Made by a program: the position numbers and the translations under genes. A stretch of DNA of 64,000 nt, from assembly GCA_009993635.1 (NCBI GenBank), contig JAACTC010000005.1, forward strand, positions 186,001 through 250,000. Direction: 5' to 3'. Below, piece after piece: positions 16,636-25,638 of the stretch. The first letter of the stretch is position 1. Every line of letters begins with the position of its first letter. The DNA is from Erythrobacter sp. GTDB taxonomy: Bacteria; Pseudomonadota; Alphaproteobacteria; Sphingomonadales; Sphingomonadaceae. The notes beneath the pieces are model-generated. The model did no database searches and was not told where the DNA came from. It worked only from the letters and a program-made list of their open reading frames with translations.

Positions 16636-16991
16636 TGATGGCCATCAAGCAAGCGATCCTGTGTGCCGCCGGCCTTGCGCTGGCCGTGCCCGCAACCGCG
16701 CAGACCACCGCCGAGACGCCGTTTCAGGAAGACGAGCAGGAGACGATGCTGCGCGCAGCCAAGATCTTCGGTCTGTTTTCCCAGGCGGTGAAGCAGGACG
16801 ATATCCCGGCGGAGCAGAAGGACGCGCTCGTCGGTTGCATGTATAACAACAGCCTGCAGACAATCAGCCTCGCAACCGGGGAACTGCTCGCCGAGAATCC
16901 GCAGATCGACCAGAGCAAGCCCAACAACATCTTTTCGGTTGCCGCGCTGGTGTGCGGTGCGGGCGATCAGCCCGCTGCGTCGGCCGAGTAA
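16635..16991 (+). CDS. secreted hypothetical protein coupled to efp
   Basis: 118 residues with a signal peptide (LCAAGLALAVPATAQ). The mature part is mostly helical, acidic at the start (TPFQEDEQETML) and holds two cysteines (LVGCMYNN and ALVCGAGD). The start ATG overlaps the efp stop (TGATGATG), so one of the two adjacent ATGs is used. Unknown function; the coupling to a cytosolic translation factor looks incidental. Confidence 0.72.
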   Translation: MMAIKQAILCAAGLALAVPATAQTTAETPFQEDEQETMLRAAKIFGLFSQAVKQDDIPAEQKDALVGCMYNNSLQTISLATGELLAENPQIDQSKPNNIFSVAALVCGAGDQPAASAE

Positions 16992-17006
16992 CGGAAACTA
17001 CGGACA

Positions 17007-17837
17007 ATGGCAGCGATTACCGGCCTCATTCGCGTGATGGAACGCGCCGCCCGCCGCGCAGGCAACCGCCTGCGCCGCGATTTCGGCGAGATCGAGCATC
17101 TTCAGGTCAGCCGCAAGGGGCCTGCGGATTTCGTCAGCAAGGCGGATATGCGGGCCGAACGCTCGCTGTATGACGACCTGCTGCAGGCGCGCCCGGGCTG
17201 GGGATTTCTGCTGGAAGAAGCAGGCGAGATCAAAGGCGAGGATGATACCGCGCCGCGCTGGGTGATCGACCCGCTCGATGGCACGAGCAATTTCCTGCAC
17301 GGCATTCCGCATTTCGCGATCTCCATCGCGGTGCAGGAACGCAAGCTGGATGGTTCTGGCTGGGGCGATGTGACCGCGGCAGTGGTCTATCAGCCGATCA
17401 CCGACGAAACCTTCTGGGCCGAAAAAACGCGCGGCGCATGGCTGCACGATGGCCGCCTGCGCGTATCCTCGCGCAATCGCCTGCCCGATGCGCTGATCGC
17501 AACGGGGATGCCGTTCCAGGGCCATGGCAATTTTGCCGAATGGAGCCGCATCTACGGCGCGCTCGGCCCCGAGGTTGCCGGAATCCGGCGCTTTGGTGCC
17601 GCTTCGCTGGACCTCGCCTGGGTCGCCGCAGGCCGCTTCGACGGGTTCTGGGAAAGCGACCTCAAGCCGTGGGATACTGCCGCCGGATGCCTGCTGGTAC
17701 GCGAGGCGGGCGGTTTCGTGACCGACTATCGCGGCCGCAGCGGGCCGATCCTGCACGAACAGGTTCTTGCCGGTAACGACGGCCTGCATTCCAAGATGCA
17801 CAAGATCGTGGCCGCGTCCCTGCGCAACGCGGGCTGA
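17007..17837 (+). CDS. suhB: inositol monophosphatase family protein
   Basis: 276 residues. It belongs to the Mg-dependent, lithium-sensitive phosphatase family. Motif A WVIDPLDGTSNF lies near residues 85-97, the acidic pair is in LLEEAGEIKGED, and motif B is WDTAAGCLLVREAGG near residue 225. It may act as a myo-inositol-1-phosphatase or as the SuhB-type RNA polymerase partner; the sequence alone does not decide. It starts 15 nt after the preceding gene. Confidence 0.9.
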   Translation: MAAITGLIRVMERAARRAGNRLRRDFGEIEHLQVSRKGPADFVSKADMRAERSLYDDLLQARPGWGFLLEEAGEIKGEDDTAPRWVIDPLDGTSNFLHGIPHFAISIAVQERKLDGSGWGDVTAAVVYQPITDETFWAEKTRGAWLHDGRLRVSSRNRLPDALIATGMPFQGHGNFAEWSRIYGALGPEVAGIRRFGAASLDLAWVAAGRFDGFWESDLKPWDTAAGCLLVREAGGFVTDYRGRSGPILHEQVLAGNDGLHSKMHKIVAASLRNAG

Positions 17838-17954
17838 CGCTAGCGCAGGGGTTTGCGACGCCGCGCGTCGGGAAGCGGGAATTTTCGCCTGTCGCGGCTT
17901 TGCCGTTGAAGCGATCCGCCCCCTCGGCTAGTCGTCCGGTGCTTCGCGCAGGTG

Positions 17955-18039
17955 GCCCCTGTGGTGGAATTGGTAGACGCGCTCGACTCAAAATCGAGTT
18001 CCTTACGGAGTGCCCGTTCGAGTCGGGCCAGGGGCACCA
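17955..18039 (+). tRNA. tRNA-Leu (CAA)
   Basis: 85 nt including an encoded CCA. Acceptor stem GCCCCTG/CAGGGGC, anticodon stem CTCGA/TCGAG around CAA at 17989-17991, a long class II variable arm (TTCCTTACGGAGT) and a GTTCGAGTC T arm. The long variable arm and anticodon together fix leucine. Confidence 0.97.
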
Positions 18040-18123
18040 GCACTTTCTTCGCACAATTCGCGCGCCAATCGGCTCACGGCGTTTGCCTAGCGACCCTGCG
18101 GCGCGCTATCGCCGACGGCACCG

Positions 18124-19929
18124 ATGATCGAAGCCCCATCCTTTCACGCAATCGCCGCCATGATCGTGACGATTGCGATGTTCTTCGGATTCGCGCGCAG
18201 CAAGCTTTCGACCGAGATCGTATCGTTGCTGACCATCGCGGTGATCGCGGTGTTCCTCTACTTCTTCCCGCTGCCCGATACCAAGCCGACGGACGGCCTC
18301 TCGCTCGCATTCTCGGGCTTCGGCCACTACGCGCTGATCACGATTTGCGCGCTGATGATCATGGGTCGCGGCCTTGTGGTCACCGGCGCGCTGGAACCGG
18401 CCGCACACCTGCTGGAACGGCTCTTCAAGTGGAACCTGAGCATCGGGCTGCTGGTATCGCTGGTCGCGGCGATGATGCTGTCGATGGCGGTCAACGATAC
18501 GCCGGTGCTGGTCCTGCTGCTGCCGATCTTCGTCAGCCTGGCGGCGCGCGGCGCGCTGCCCGCATCCAAGACGCTGATCCCGCTCAATGCCGCGGTGCTC
18601 ATCGGCGGGATGGCGACCACCATCGGCACCTCCACCAATATTTTGGTCGTCTCCATCGCGATGGACCTTGGCCTGCCGGAAATGGGCGTGTTCCACTATA
18701 CCCCCATCGTGCTGGTCGCGGCGGCGGTGGCGCTGCCGTACCTGTGGCTCGTCATGCCCCGGCTGCTGAAGGATAACCGGACGGAGGATACCCGTGAAAG
18801 CCGGCGCTTCCAGGCGCGGCTCCGGGTGAGCGAGGATGGCCCGCTGACCGGAACGGCGATCGCCGATATCCTGCCCGTGCTGCCGGAAAGCGTGACGATC
18901 CACGATGCCCCGATAGGCGAGCTTCAGCCGCAGCAGCGCCTGCTGATTTCCGGCCCGCAGGAAGGGGTGGAGCAGGCGATGCGCCTGCTGCGCGGCGAGG
19001 CTGCGCCCGAATGGGTGCTGTCGAAGATCAAGCGGCAGGCAGGCGCGCGCAATGAAGACGTGATCGTGGTCGAAATGGCGGTGACGGCGGATTCGCGCCT
19101 GATCGGGCGGACGCTGCCCAGCTCGGGCATCGCCGATCTGTACGGTGTCGCGGTGCTGGGCGTCCACCGGCCGGAACGCTGGGCCGCTGCGGAGCCAGAA
19201 TTTCCCGACTATTCCGAAGGCGACCTGCGCTTTGCCGAAGGCGATGTGCTGTTGGTGACCGGCCTGCGCCACGAGCTGGAAGAGTTCGCGCGCGGCGACA
19301 GCCTGCTGATGCTGGAAGGGATGCGCGAGCTTCCCCGGCGTTCCAAGGCCGTGCTGGCCGGGGCGATCATGGGCGGTGCGATCTTCACCGCATCCATCGG
19401 GCTATTTCCCATCGCCATTTCCGCGCTGGCGGGTGCGATCCTGATGTTCGTGACCGGCTGCGTGAAGTTCGACCGGGTGGGCCGCGCGCTGTCGGCCAAG
19501 GTCATCGTGCTGGTCGCGGCCAGCATCGCAGTCGGCTCCATCGTCGAAGCCAGCGGGGCGGCGGCCTGGCTGGGCATGGCGCTTTCGCTGGGGTTATCGG
19601 CCTTGCCCCCTGCGCTGGTGCTGGCCGCCGTGATGCTGTTCGTGACCGTGCTGACCAATTTCGCCTCTAACGCGACGGCGGCGACGGTGGGCACGCCCAT
19701 CGCATTCAGCATCGCGACCGAGCTGGGAATGCCGCCGGAGCCGCTGGTGCTGGCCGTGCTGTTCGGCTGCAACCTGTGTTATGCCACGCCCATTGCCTAC
19801 CAGACCAACATGCTGATCATGGGCGAAGGGTCTTACGAATTTGCCGATTACATCCGCACCGGCGTGCCGCTGGTCGCGCTGATGGTCACCACGCTCTCCA
19901 TCCTGCTGGTGCTGACCTATCGGCTGTAG
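18124..19929 (+). CDS. SLC13/DASS-family permease with RCK_C domains
   Basis: 601 residues. Two blocks of hydrophobic helices (about 1-215 and 405-601) surround a soluble central part (about 220-390). That part fits two TrkA-C/RCK_C domains, as in YfbS/SdcS-like anion symporters (VTIHDAPIGELQPQQRLLISG and AVTADSRLIGRTLPSSGI). The helices carry SMAVNDTPVLVLLLP and MATTIGTSTNIL in the first repeat and VLTNFASNATAATVGTPIA in the second. It probably moves sulfate, another divalent anion or a dicarboxylate with Na+; the substrate is not fixed by sequence. Confidence 0.88.
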   Translation: MIEAPSFHAIAAMIVTIAMFFGFARSKLSTEIVSLLTIAVIAVFLYFFPLPDTKPTDGLSLAFSGFGHYALITICALMIMGRGLVVTGALEPAAHLLERLFKWNLSIGLLVSLVAAMMLSMAVNDTPVLVLLLPIFVSLAARGALPASKTLIPLNAAVLIGGMATTIGTSTNILVVSIAMDLGLPEMGVFHYTPIVLVAAAVALPYLWLVMPRLLKDNRTEDTRESRRFQARLRVSEDGPLTGTAIADILPVLPESVTIHDAPIGELQPQQRLLISGPQEGVEQAMRLLRGEAAPEWVLSKIKRQAGARNEDVIVVEMAVTADSRLIGRTLPSSGIADLYGVAVLGVHRPERWAAAEPEFPDYSEGDLRFAEGDVLLVTGLRHELEEFARGDSLLMLEGMRELPRRSKAVLAGAIMGGAIFTASIGLFPIAISALAGAILMFVTGCVKFDRVGRALSAKVIVLVAASIAVGSIVEASGAAAWLGMALSLGLSALPPALVLAAVMLFVTVLTNFASNATAATVGTPIAFSIATELGMPPEPLVLAVLFGCNLCYATPIAYQTNMLIMGEGSYEFADYIRTGVPLVALMVTTLSILLVLTYRL

Positions 19930-20047
19930 CGTTTCCTACCCGCGGCAAATTTGCGATGGTGAAGCCATGTGCTTCGACATCGCCTGCCACTCATCGACCG
20001 AAACGATTGAAAGCGGCTTGCCTGATCGAATGGTTTTTGGTCCTTTG

Positions 20048-20067
20048 ACACTGTGTCAGGTGTGTCA
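20048..20067. repeat. 20-mer ACACTGTGTCAGGTGTGTCA, copy 1
   Basis: This sequence occurs identically at 47248-47267. It holds a GACACTGTGTC palindrome (from 20047) and a direct repeat of GTGTCA. Copy 1 sits 30 nt before the M20 amidohydrolase start, where it could overlap a promoter. It could be an operator or a dispersed short repeat. Confidence 0.6.
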
Positions 20068-20096
20068 GGCCGGTCGCGACATGGGGGGAATCGGGA

Positions 20097-21437
20097 ATGC
20101 ATAAGCAGTTGAGAAGGGCGCTCGTCGCCACGGCAGGGCTGGCGCTCTGGTCCACCGCCGCGATGGCGCAGGACGATGGCCTTCGCGCAGGCGTCGCCGA
20201 AGATATGCCAGAGCTGATGGCGCTGTATCGCGATCTGCACGCAAACCCCGAACTGAGCTTTCAGGAAACCGAGACCGCGGCCAAGCTTGCCGCGCGCATG
20301 CGCGCGCTGGGCTTTGCCGTCACCGAAGGGGTCGGGCGCACCGGCGTGGTTGCCGTGATGAGGAACGGCGATGGGCCGACCGTGCTGATCCGGGCAGACA
20401 TGGATGCACTGCCAGTGGTCGAACAGACGGGGCTGCCGTTCGCCTCCACCGTCACCGCCACGCCCGCAACCGGCGTTGAAACCGGTGTGATGCACGCCTG
20501 CGGCCACGATACGCACATGGCCGCGTGGATCGGCGCCGCGCAGCAGCTGGTGGATCACCGCGACGAATGGAGCGGGACGCTGGTGATGATCCTGCAGCCC
20601 GCCGAAGAGCTGGGGGAGGGCGCGCTGGCGATGCTGGAAGACGGCCTGTTCACCCGTTTCCCCAAGCCCGACTACGCCCTTGCCTTCCACGATGCGGCAC
20701 AATTCCCCGCCGGGATGATCGGCTACGCGCCGGGCTACGCGCTCGCCAATGTCGACAGCGTGGATATTACCGTGCGGGGCGTGGGCGGACACGGCGCCTA
20801 TCCGCAGACCACGAAAGATCCCATCGTGCTCGCCAGCGCGATCGTGATGAAGCTGCAGACCTTGGTGAGCCGCGAACTGTCTCCGCTGGAGCCGGGCGTG
20901 GTCACGGTCGGCAGCTTTCGTGCGGGATCGAAGCACAACGTGATTTCGGACGAGGCGAAGCTGCAGCTGACCGTGCGCAGCTACACCGATGAATCGCGCA
21001 AGCTGCTGCTAGACGGGATCGCCCGGATCGCGCGGGGAGAGGCGATTGCTTCGGGCATTCCGGACGACAAGCTGCCCATCGTTACGGTGGAGGACAACCA
21101 CACCCCGTCGACCTACAACGACCCCGGCCTGACCCAGAGCATCATGGATGGCTTCCGCGCGCGCTTCGGCGAAGATCGGGTGATGCAGGTGCCCAGCGTG
21201 ATGGGGGGCGAGGATTTCGGCCAGTTCCGCCGTGCGGCGCCGGACGATATCGAATCGCTGATCTTCTGGGTTGGCGGGGTTCCGCAGGACGAATGGCAGG
21301 CCGCGCAGGCGGGCGATGCCACGCTGCCCTCGCTCCACAGTCCGTTCTGGGCACCCGATGCGGAGGCGGTGATCGCCACGGCGGCAGAGGCGCTTGCGGC
21401 CTCCGCGATCGACCTGATGCGCCCCCGCGGCAGCTGA
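20097..21437 (+). CDS. secreted M20 family amidohydrolase
   Basis: 446 residues with a signal peptide ending AAMAQ. The mature enzyme is a hippurate/indole-3-acetyl-amino-acid hydrolase-type M20D peptidase. Motifs are VLIRADMDALPV, MHACGHDTHMA, LQPAEELGEGA and VMGGEDFGQF, supplying the two-metal ligands Cys/His, Glu-Glu and His. A lid domain occupies the middle (YALANVDSVDITVRGVGGHG). It probably removes acyl groups from N-acyl amino acids in the periplasm. The ATG is preceded by GGGGGGAAT. Confidence 0.9.
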   Translation: MHKQLRRALVATAGLALWSTAAMAQDDGLRAGVAEDMPELMALYRDLHANPELSFQETETAAKLAARMRALGFAVTEGVGRTGVVAVMRNGDGPTVLIRADMDALPVVEQTGLPFASTVTATPATGVETGVMHACGHDTHMAAWIGAAQQLVDHRDEWSGTLVMILQPAEELGEGALAMLEDGLFTRFPKPDYALAFHDAAQFPAGMIGYAPGYALANVDSVDITVRGVGGHGAYPQTTKDPIVLASAIVMKLQTLVSRELSPLEPGVVTVGSFRAGSKHNVISDEAKLQLTVRSYTDESRKLLLDGIARIARGEAIASGIPDDKLPIVTVEDNHTPSTYNDPGLTQSIMDGFRARFGEDRVMQVPSVMGGEDFGQFRRAAPDDIESLIFWVGGVPQDEWQAAQAGDATLPSLHSPFWAPDAEAVIATAAEALAASAIDLMRPRGS

Positions 21438-21440
21438 GCC

Positions 21441-22088
21441 TTACAGCCCGTATCGCTCCGCAATGCCGACGAAGCGGTTTTGGTCGGGATCGTAGGCGTC
21501 CACCTTGCCGGTCGCGATGTCGTAGACCCAGCCGTGCAGCTCGACCTCGCCCTGAGCGAGCCGCAGGGCGACCGTCGGGTGCGTGCGCAGGTGCTGCAAC
21601 TGGAGGATGACGTTCTGTTCCAGCAGCATCCGCATCTTCTCGGCATCGCTCCTGCCCTCGCCAAGCGCGTCGACGATGTCGACCGCGGCGCGGCTGTAGC
21701 CCAGCCATTCGCGAACATGGGGCAGGGTGTCGAGCGAGCTGCGATCGCGGTGCAGATCCATCGCGCCCTTCATCGCGCCGCATTCGGTATGGCCGCAGAC
21801 GACGATGTTCGGCACCTTCAGCGCGGCGCTGGCAAACTCGATGCTGGCGGTCATCCCACCGGTCTGGTTTGTGTGCGGCGGAACGATGTTGCCCGCGTTG
21901 CGGCAGATGAACAGCTCGCCCGGATCCGTCTGCGTCATCATCCCGGTCTCGATCCGCGAATCGGAGCAGGTGATGAACAGCGCCTCGGGCGACTGGCCCT
22001 GGCTCAACCGTTCGAACAGCGCCTTCTTGTCGGGAAAGATCTCGTCCTGGAACTTCAGAACACCACGGGCAAAACGGGGCATGGGCAC
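21441..22088 (-). CDS. beta-class carbonic anhydrase
   Basis: 215 residues. It interconverts CO2 and bicarbonate. Zinc ligands and dyad are seen as CSDSRI (Cys42, Asp44, Arg46), and HTECGAM (His and Cys near residues 102-105). The C-terminal LHGWVYDIATGKV is typical. The size is normal for the beta class. ATG 22088 and ATG 22082 are both possible starts (MPMP). It converges with the M20 gene, 3 nt stop to stop. Confidence 0.95.
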   Translation of the reverse strand: MPMPRFARGVLKFQDEIFPDKKALFERLSQGQSPEALFITCSDSRIETGMMTQTDPGELFICRNAGNIVPPHTNQTGGMTASIEFASAALKVPNIVVCGHTECGAMKGAMDLHRDRSSLDTLPHVREWLGYSRAAVDIVDALGEGRSDAEKMRMLLEQNVILQLQHLRTHPTVALRLAQGEVELHGWVYDIATGKVDAYDPDQNRFVGIAERYGL

Positions 22089-22144
22089 AATCCTCTACCG
22101 GCTGAATCTCCGGCCGATCTAGCCGTTAGCGCGCCCAAAGCAAA

Positions 22145-22174
22145 CGGGCACGCGAGGCAATCCCCGCGTGCCCG
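22145..22174 (-). terminator. rho-independent terminator candidate
   Basis: A perfect 10-bp stem CGGGCACGCG/CGCGTGCCCG with a 10-nt loop lies 21 nt after the stop of the small minus-strand gene at 22196. On the minus strand it is followed by TTTGCTTT, a weak T tract. It probably ends that transcript before the carbonic anhydrase gene. Confidence 0.65.
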
Positions 22175-22195
22175 CAAAGCAACGTCTTGCGGCGC

Positions 22196-22375
22196 TTACT
22201 CAGCGTCCGGAACGTAGGTACCCAGGCGGTGATGCAGCGCGTTGATCTTGGCCAGTTCCTCCCGGTCTTCGGTGGTGCGGGCGTGGCTGGCAAGCGCGGC
22301 GCGCAGCAGGCGGAAGTCGGCGGTGGACAGCAGCGCGCGGGCGCGCCCAGGTTCTTTGGGAAGTTCGTCGGTCAT
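22196..22375 (-). CDS. small hypothetical protein
   Basis: 59 residues, helical, with repeated charged positions (LPKEPGRARALLSTADF, then TTEDREELAKINALHHRL). No signal peptide and no membrane segment. The ATG at 22375 has GGAG about 11 nt upstream; the frame is open 18 codons more, to 22429, with a different acidic composition. It lies between isocitrate lyase and carbonic anhydrase on the same strand, with a hairpin after it. Function unknown. Confidence 0.5.
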   Translation of the reverse strand: MTDELPKEPGRARALLSTADFRLLRAALASHARTTEDREELAKINALHHRLGTYVPDAE

Positions 22376-22490
22376 AAAAGCATCCGCTCCATCGGAAAAA
22401 TCAGGTGTCCCGGGGTCGTCTGGCAGCAATGCCGACCCGACGCCCCGGTGACAAGCCCGCCTCTCGAGCTCTCAATCGTTTTGGCAGGGA

Positions 22491-24086
22491 CTACGCAGCG
22501 AACTGGTTCATCGTGTTGTCCTTGCCGCCGGCCTTCAGTGCGGCTTCACCGGCGAAGTATTCCTTGTGATCGTCGCCAATGTCCGACCCGGCCATGTTCT
22601 GGTGCTTCACGCAGGCGATCTGCTGGCGGATCTCCTCGCGCTGCACGTTCTTTACATAACCGAGCATTGCCTCTTCGCCGAAGTAACGCTTGGCCAGATT
22701 ATCCGTGCTGAGCGCGGCCGTGTGGTAGGTCGGCAGCGTGATAAGGTGGTGGAAGATGCCCGCGTGCTTCGCCGCATCGGCCTGGAAGCTCTGGATCTTC
22801 GCGTCGGCTTCCTGCGCCAGTTCGGTGCCGTCGTAGTCCACGCTCATCAGCTTGGCACGGTCGTACTGCGACAGGTCGCGGCCCTCGTTTTCCCAGGTGT
22901 CGTACACCTGCTGGCGGAAGTTGAGCGTCCAGTTGAAGCTGGGCGAGTTGTTATAGACCAACTTGGCGTCGGGCACCGTTTCGCGGATCTTGTCGACCAT
23001 GCTCGCGATCTGTTCGACATGCGGCTTCTCGGTTTCGATCCACAGCAGGTCGGCACCGTTCTGCAGCGAGGTGATGCAGTCCAGAACCACGCGGTCCACG
23101 CCGGTTCCGGGGCGGAACTGGTACAGGTTCGACGGCAGGCGCTTGGGTGCCATCAGCTTCCCGTCGCGGGTGATCAGCACCTGACCATTGCCGATATTGG
23201 CCGGATCGACAGGCTCTGCGTCGAGGAAGCTGTTATACTGGTCGCCCAGATCGCCCGGCTCGGTCGAGTAGGCGATCTGCTTGGTCAGGCCGGCGCCCAG
23301 GCTGTCCGTACGCGCAACGATGATCCCGTCTTCGACGCCCAGTTCGAGGAAGGCGTAACGGATCGCGCGGATCTTCTGCAGGAAGTCCTCATGCGGAACG
23401 GTAACCTTGCCGTCCTGGTGGCCGCACTGCTTTTCGTCCGACACCTGGTTTTCGATCTGCAGCGCGCAGGCGCCCGCTTCGATCATCTGCTTGGCGAGCA
23501 GGTAGGTCGCCTCGGCATTGCCGAAGCCTGCGTCGATATCGGCGATGATCGGAACCACGTGGGTTTCGTAGTTGTCGATCGCGTGCTCGAGCCGCTTGGC
23601 CTCGGTTTCGTTGCCCGCTTCGCGCGCAGCGTCGAGATCGCGGAACAGGCCGCCCAGTTCGCGGGCATCGGCCTGCTTCAGGAAGGTGTAGATCTCCTCG
23701 ATCAGCGCCGGAACGCTCGTCTTTTCATGCATCGACTGATCGGGCAGCGGGCCGAATTCGCTCCGCAGCGCGGCAACCATCCAGCCCGACAGGTACAGGT
23801 AGCGGCGCTTGGTGCTGCCGAAATGCTTCTTGATCGCGATCATCTGCTGCTGGCCGATGAAGCCGTGCCATGCACCCAGCGACTGCGTGTAGGCTGCCGG
23901 GTCCGCATCATAGGCGGCCATATCGTCGCGCATGATCTTTGCTGTGTAGTTCGCAATGTCGAGCCCGGTGCGGAACCGGTTCTGCAACCGCATGCGAGCG
24001 GCCGACTCAGCGTCGATGGCGGCCCATGCGGGGCCGTTCTGTTCGATGGTCTTGCTCAGGTTCTGGGTTTCGTTGGCGTAGGTCAT
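22491..24086 (-). CDS. aceA: isocitrate lyase, long form
   Basis: 531 residues. It splits isocitrate to succinate and glyoxylate in the glyoxylate shunt. The active-site loop reads KQCGHQDGKVTVPHEDFL, the form found in the ~530-residue Pseudomonas-type enzymes, where classical ones read KKCGH. Other motifs are DIDAGFGNAEATYLLAK and YNNSPSFNW. The ATG at 24086 was chosen for MTYANETQNL with GGAG upstream; the 27 codons before it are not supported. It is divergent from an XRE/ScfR-type regulator, with two palindromes between. Malate synthase is not in the window. Confidence 0.96.
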   Translation of the reverse strand: MTYANETQNLSKTIEQNGPAWAAIDAESAARMRLQNRFRTGLDIANYTAKIMRDDMAAYDADPAAYTQSLGAWHGFIGQQQMIAIKKHFGSTKRRYLYLSGWMVAALRSEFGPLPDQSMHEKTSVPALIEEIYTFLKQADARELGGLFRDLDAAREAGNETEAKRLEHAIDNYETHVVPIIADIDAGFGNAEATYLLAKQMIEAGACALQIENQVSDEKQCGHQDGKVTVPHEDFLQKIRAIRYAFLELGVEDGIIVARTDSLGAGLTKQIAYSTEPGDLGDQYNSFLDAEPVDPANIGNGQVLITRDGKLMAPKRLPSNLYQFRPGTGVDRVVLDCITSLQNGADLLWIETEKPHVEQIASMVDKIRETVPDAKLVYNNSPSFNWTLNFRQQVYDTWENEGRDLSQYDRAKLMSVDYDGTELAQEADAKIQSFQADAAKHAGIFHHLITLPTYHTAALSTDNLAKRYFGEEAMLGYVKNVQREEIRQQIACVKHQNMAGSDIGDDHKEYFAGEAALKAGGKDNTMNQFAA

Positions 24087-24158
24087 GGGTCGCTCCGTGA
24101 AGGGATTGATCTGTTGCCACCCAGTTAGGCGCGGGACGCGCGCAGACGAAGAAAAATT

Positions 24159-24172
24159 ACAAGGCATCTTGT
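24159..24172. promoter_or_regulatory. palindrome ACAAGGCATCTTGT upstream of aceA
   Basis: Perfect 5-bp inverted arms ACAAG/CTTGT with a 4-nt centre, 73 nt before the aceA start in the 161-nt divergent gap. Candidate binding site for the neighbouring regulator. No experimental motif is known to me for this clade. Confidence 0.45.
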
Positions 24173-24209
24173 CTTTTAGCCCTGATCATGGCGTAAGGAG
24201 ATGTAGATG

Positions 24210-24225
24210 TGTAAAGATATTTACA
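24210..24225. promoter_or_regulatory. palindrome TGTAAAGATATTTACA before the regulator gene
   Basis: Six-base inverted arms TGTAAA/TTTACA with a 4-nt centre, 22 nt before the regulator ATG. The position suits autoregulation. An 11-bp GTAAAGTTTAC palindrome with the same half site occurs near 25954. Confidence 0.45.
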
Positions 24226-24247
24226 TTCTTGTGAGAGCGTCGCGAGC

Positions 24248-25570
24248 ATGACCGAACCTTCCCTCTACGCCGGTGCCGCGCTTCGCCGATTGCGGCGGCG
24301 CGCAGGCCTGACACAGGCGGGCATGGCGCAGCGCCTGTCGATCAGCCCCAGTTACCTGAACCTGATAGAGCGCAACCAGCGCCCGGTCACGGCGCGCGTC
24401 GTGCTGGAGTTGGTCGACCAGTTCGATTACGACCCGCGTGCCTTGCAGGAAAACGCAGCCATCGGCGGGGTCGATGGGCTGGCGCGACGCCTGGGCGACG
24501 ATCGGTTCGCGGATCTCGGCGTGGACCGCGCGGAGGTCACCGAATTCCTCGCCGCTGCGCCGCAAGCCGCCGCTGCCTTTGCCCGCCTGTTCGACGAAAC
24601 CGGCAGGGCAGGTCCGCGCGAGCAGCCGCTGGAAGAAGAGGTCTGGCGCGCGATAGAGCGGTGGCGCAACCATTTCGCCGACCTCGATGAGGGGGCGGAA
24701 AAGCTGGCGGACGAACTTCGCCTCACCCATGCCGATATCGGCGCGGCACTGACCGGGCATCTGCGCGACCGGCACGATCTGGCGATCCGATACCTGCCGC
24801 GATCGGTGATGCCGGAGGCCAATCGGCGGCTCGATCTGCACGCCCGGCAGGTGCAGCTGGCAGAGATGCTTTCGCCCTCTGCGCGCAATCTCGAAATGGC
24901 GAAGCAGGTCGCCGATCTGGAATATCGCGACCGGATAGCGGACATTGCCAGTGGCGCGAGTTTCGAACACCCGGCCGCGCGCGATACGTTCGCTGCCTAT
25001 CTGCGCAGCTACTACGCGCGTGCGCTGATCATGCCCTATGGCCGGTTCATGCGCGCGTGCGAGGCGACTGCATACGATCCCAAGGTTCTCGCGCGCCGCT
25101 TCGCCACAGATGAGGGGGAGGTCGCCCGCAGGCTGACCACGCTCCAGCGCGTCGGCCAGCGCGGGCTTCCGTTCTTTCTCGGCCGGATCGATGGATCGGT
25201 GCAACTGGTGGAGCGGCTGCTGGGCGCAAGCGATGCCAGCCTGCTCGACCGGCGACCCGGTTGCCCGCGACTGGACCTGCTGAGGGCGGCGGACTGGCGC
25301 GCGCAGGCGGTGGTTCTGGAAAGCGGCGCGCTTGGCCCGGCGCACTGGCTGATCGCGCATGGTGCAGCGCCCCCGCTGGCGGACGAGCCGCGGACCGACA
25401 TCCTGATGCTGGGTATCGAGGCACGGTTTGCCGATAATGTCGCGCTGGCCCGCGGGGTTTCGCTGCGGGTGGAAGACGCGACGCCCATCGGCCCCGGTTG
25501 CCGGACCTGTCGCCGCACGAACTGCCCCGCACGCTCGCTGCGCGGACCGTCGCAGACACCGGTCGACTAG
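24248..25570 (+). CDS. XRE-family short-chain fatty acid/acetate metabolism regulator
   Basis: 440 residues. An N-terminal XRE helix-turn-helix (about 8-62: LRRLRRRAGLTQAGMAQRL, SPSYLNLIERN) is followed by a long region of the IrrE/DUF2083 type (helical ASF..AR..F). A Cys-rich tail reads GPGCRTCRRTNCPAR. This architecture is that of RamB/ScfR-like regulators of the glyoxylate and propionate pathways, and it stands divergent from isocitrate lyase, which supports that role. The zinc-peptidase HExxH signature is not evident. Whether it represses or activates aceA cannot be read here. Confidence 0.85.
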   Translation: MTEPSLYAGAALRRLRRRAGLTQAGMAQRLSISPSYLNLIERNQRPVTARVVLELVDQFDYDPRALQENAAIGGVDGLARRLGDDRFADLGVDRAEVTEFLAAAPQAAAAFARLFDETGRAGPREQPLEEEVWRAIERWRNHFADLDEGAEKLADELRLTHADIGAALTGHLRDRHDLAIRYLPRSVMPEANRRLDLHARQVQLAEMLSPSARNLEMAKQVADLEYRDRIADIASGASFEHPAARDTFAAYLRSYYARALIMPYGRFMRACEATAYDPKVLARRFATDEGEVARRLTTLQRVGQRGLPFFLGRIDGSVQLVERLLGASDASLLDRRPGCPRLDLLRAADWRAQAVVLESGALGPAHWLIAHGAAPPLADEPRTDILMLGIEARFADNVALARGVSLRVEDATPIGPGCRTCRRTNCPARSLRGPSQTPVD

Positions 25571-25638
25571 GATCCCCGGGAACCGGCTTCGCGCTGCGGG
25601 CTTCTGCCCATCAGGATGCAACCGGAAGGAAAAATTCC

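Noticed and set aside
22566..24128. 520-codon plus-strand frame opposite aceA
   Set aside because: Shadow of isocitrate lyase, with no family similarity that I can see.
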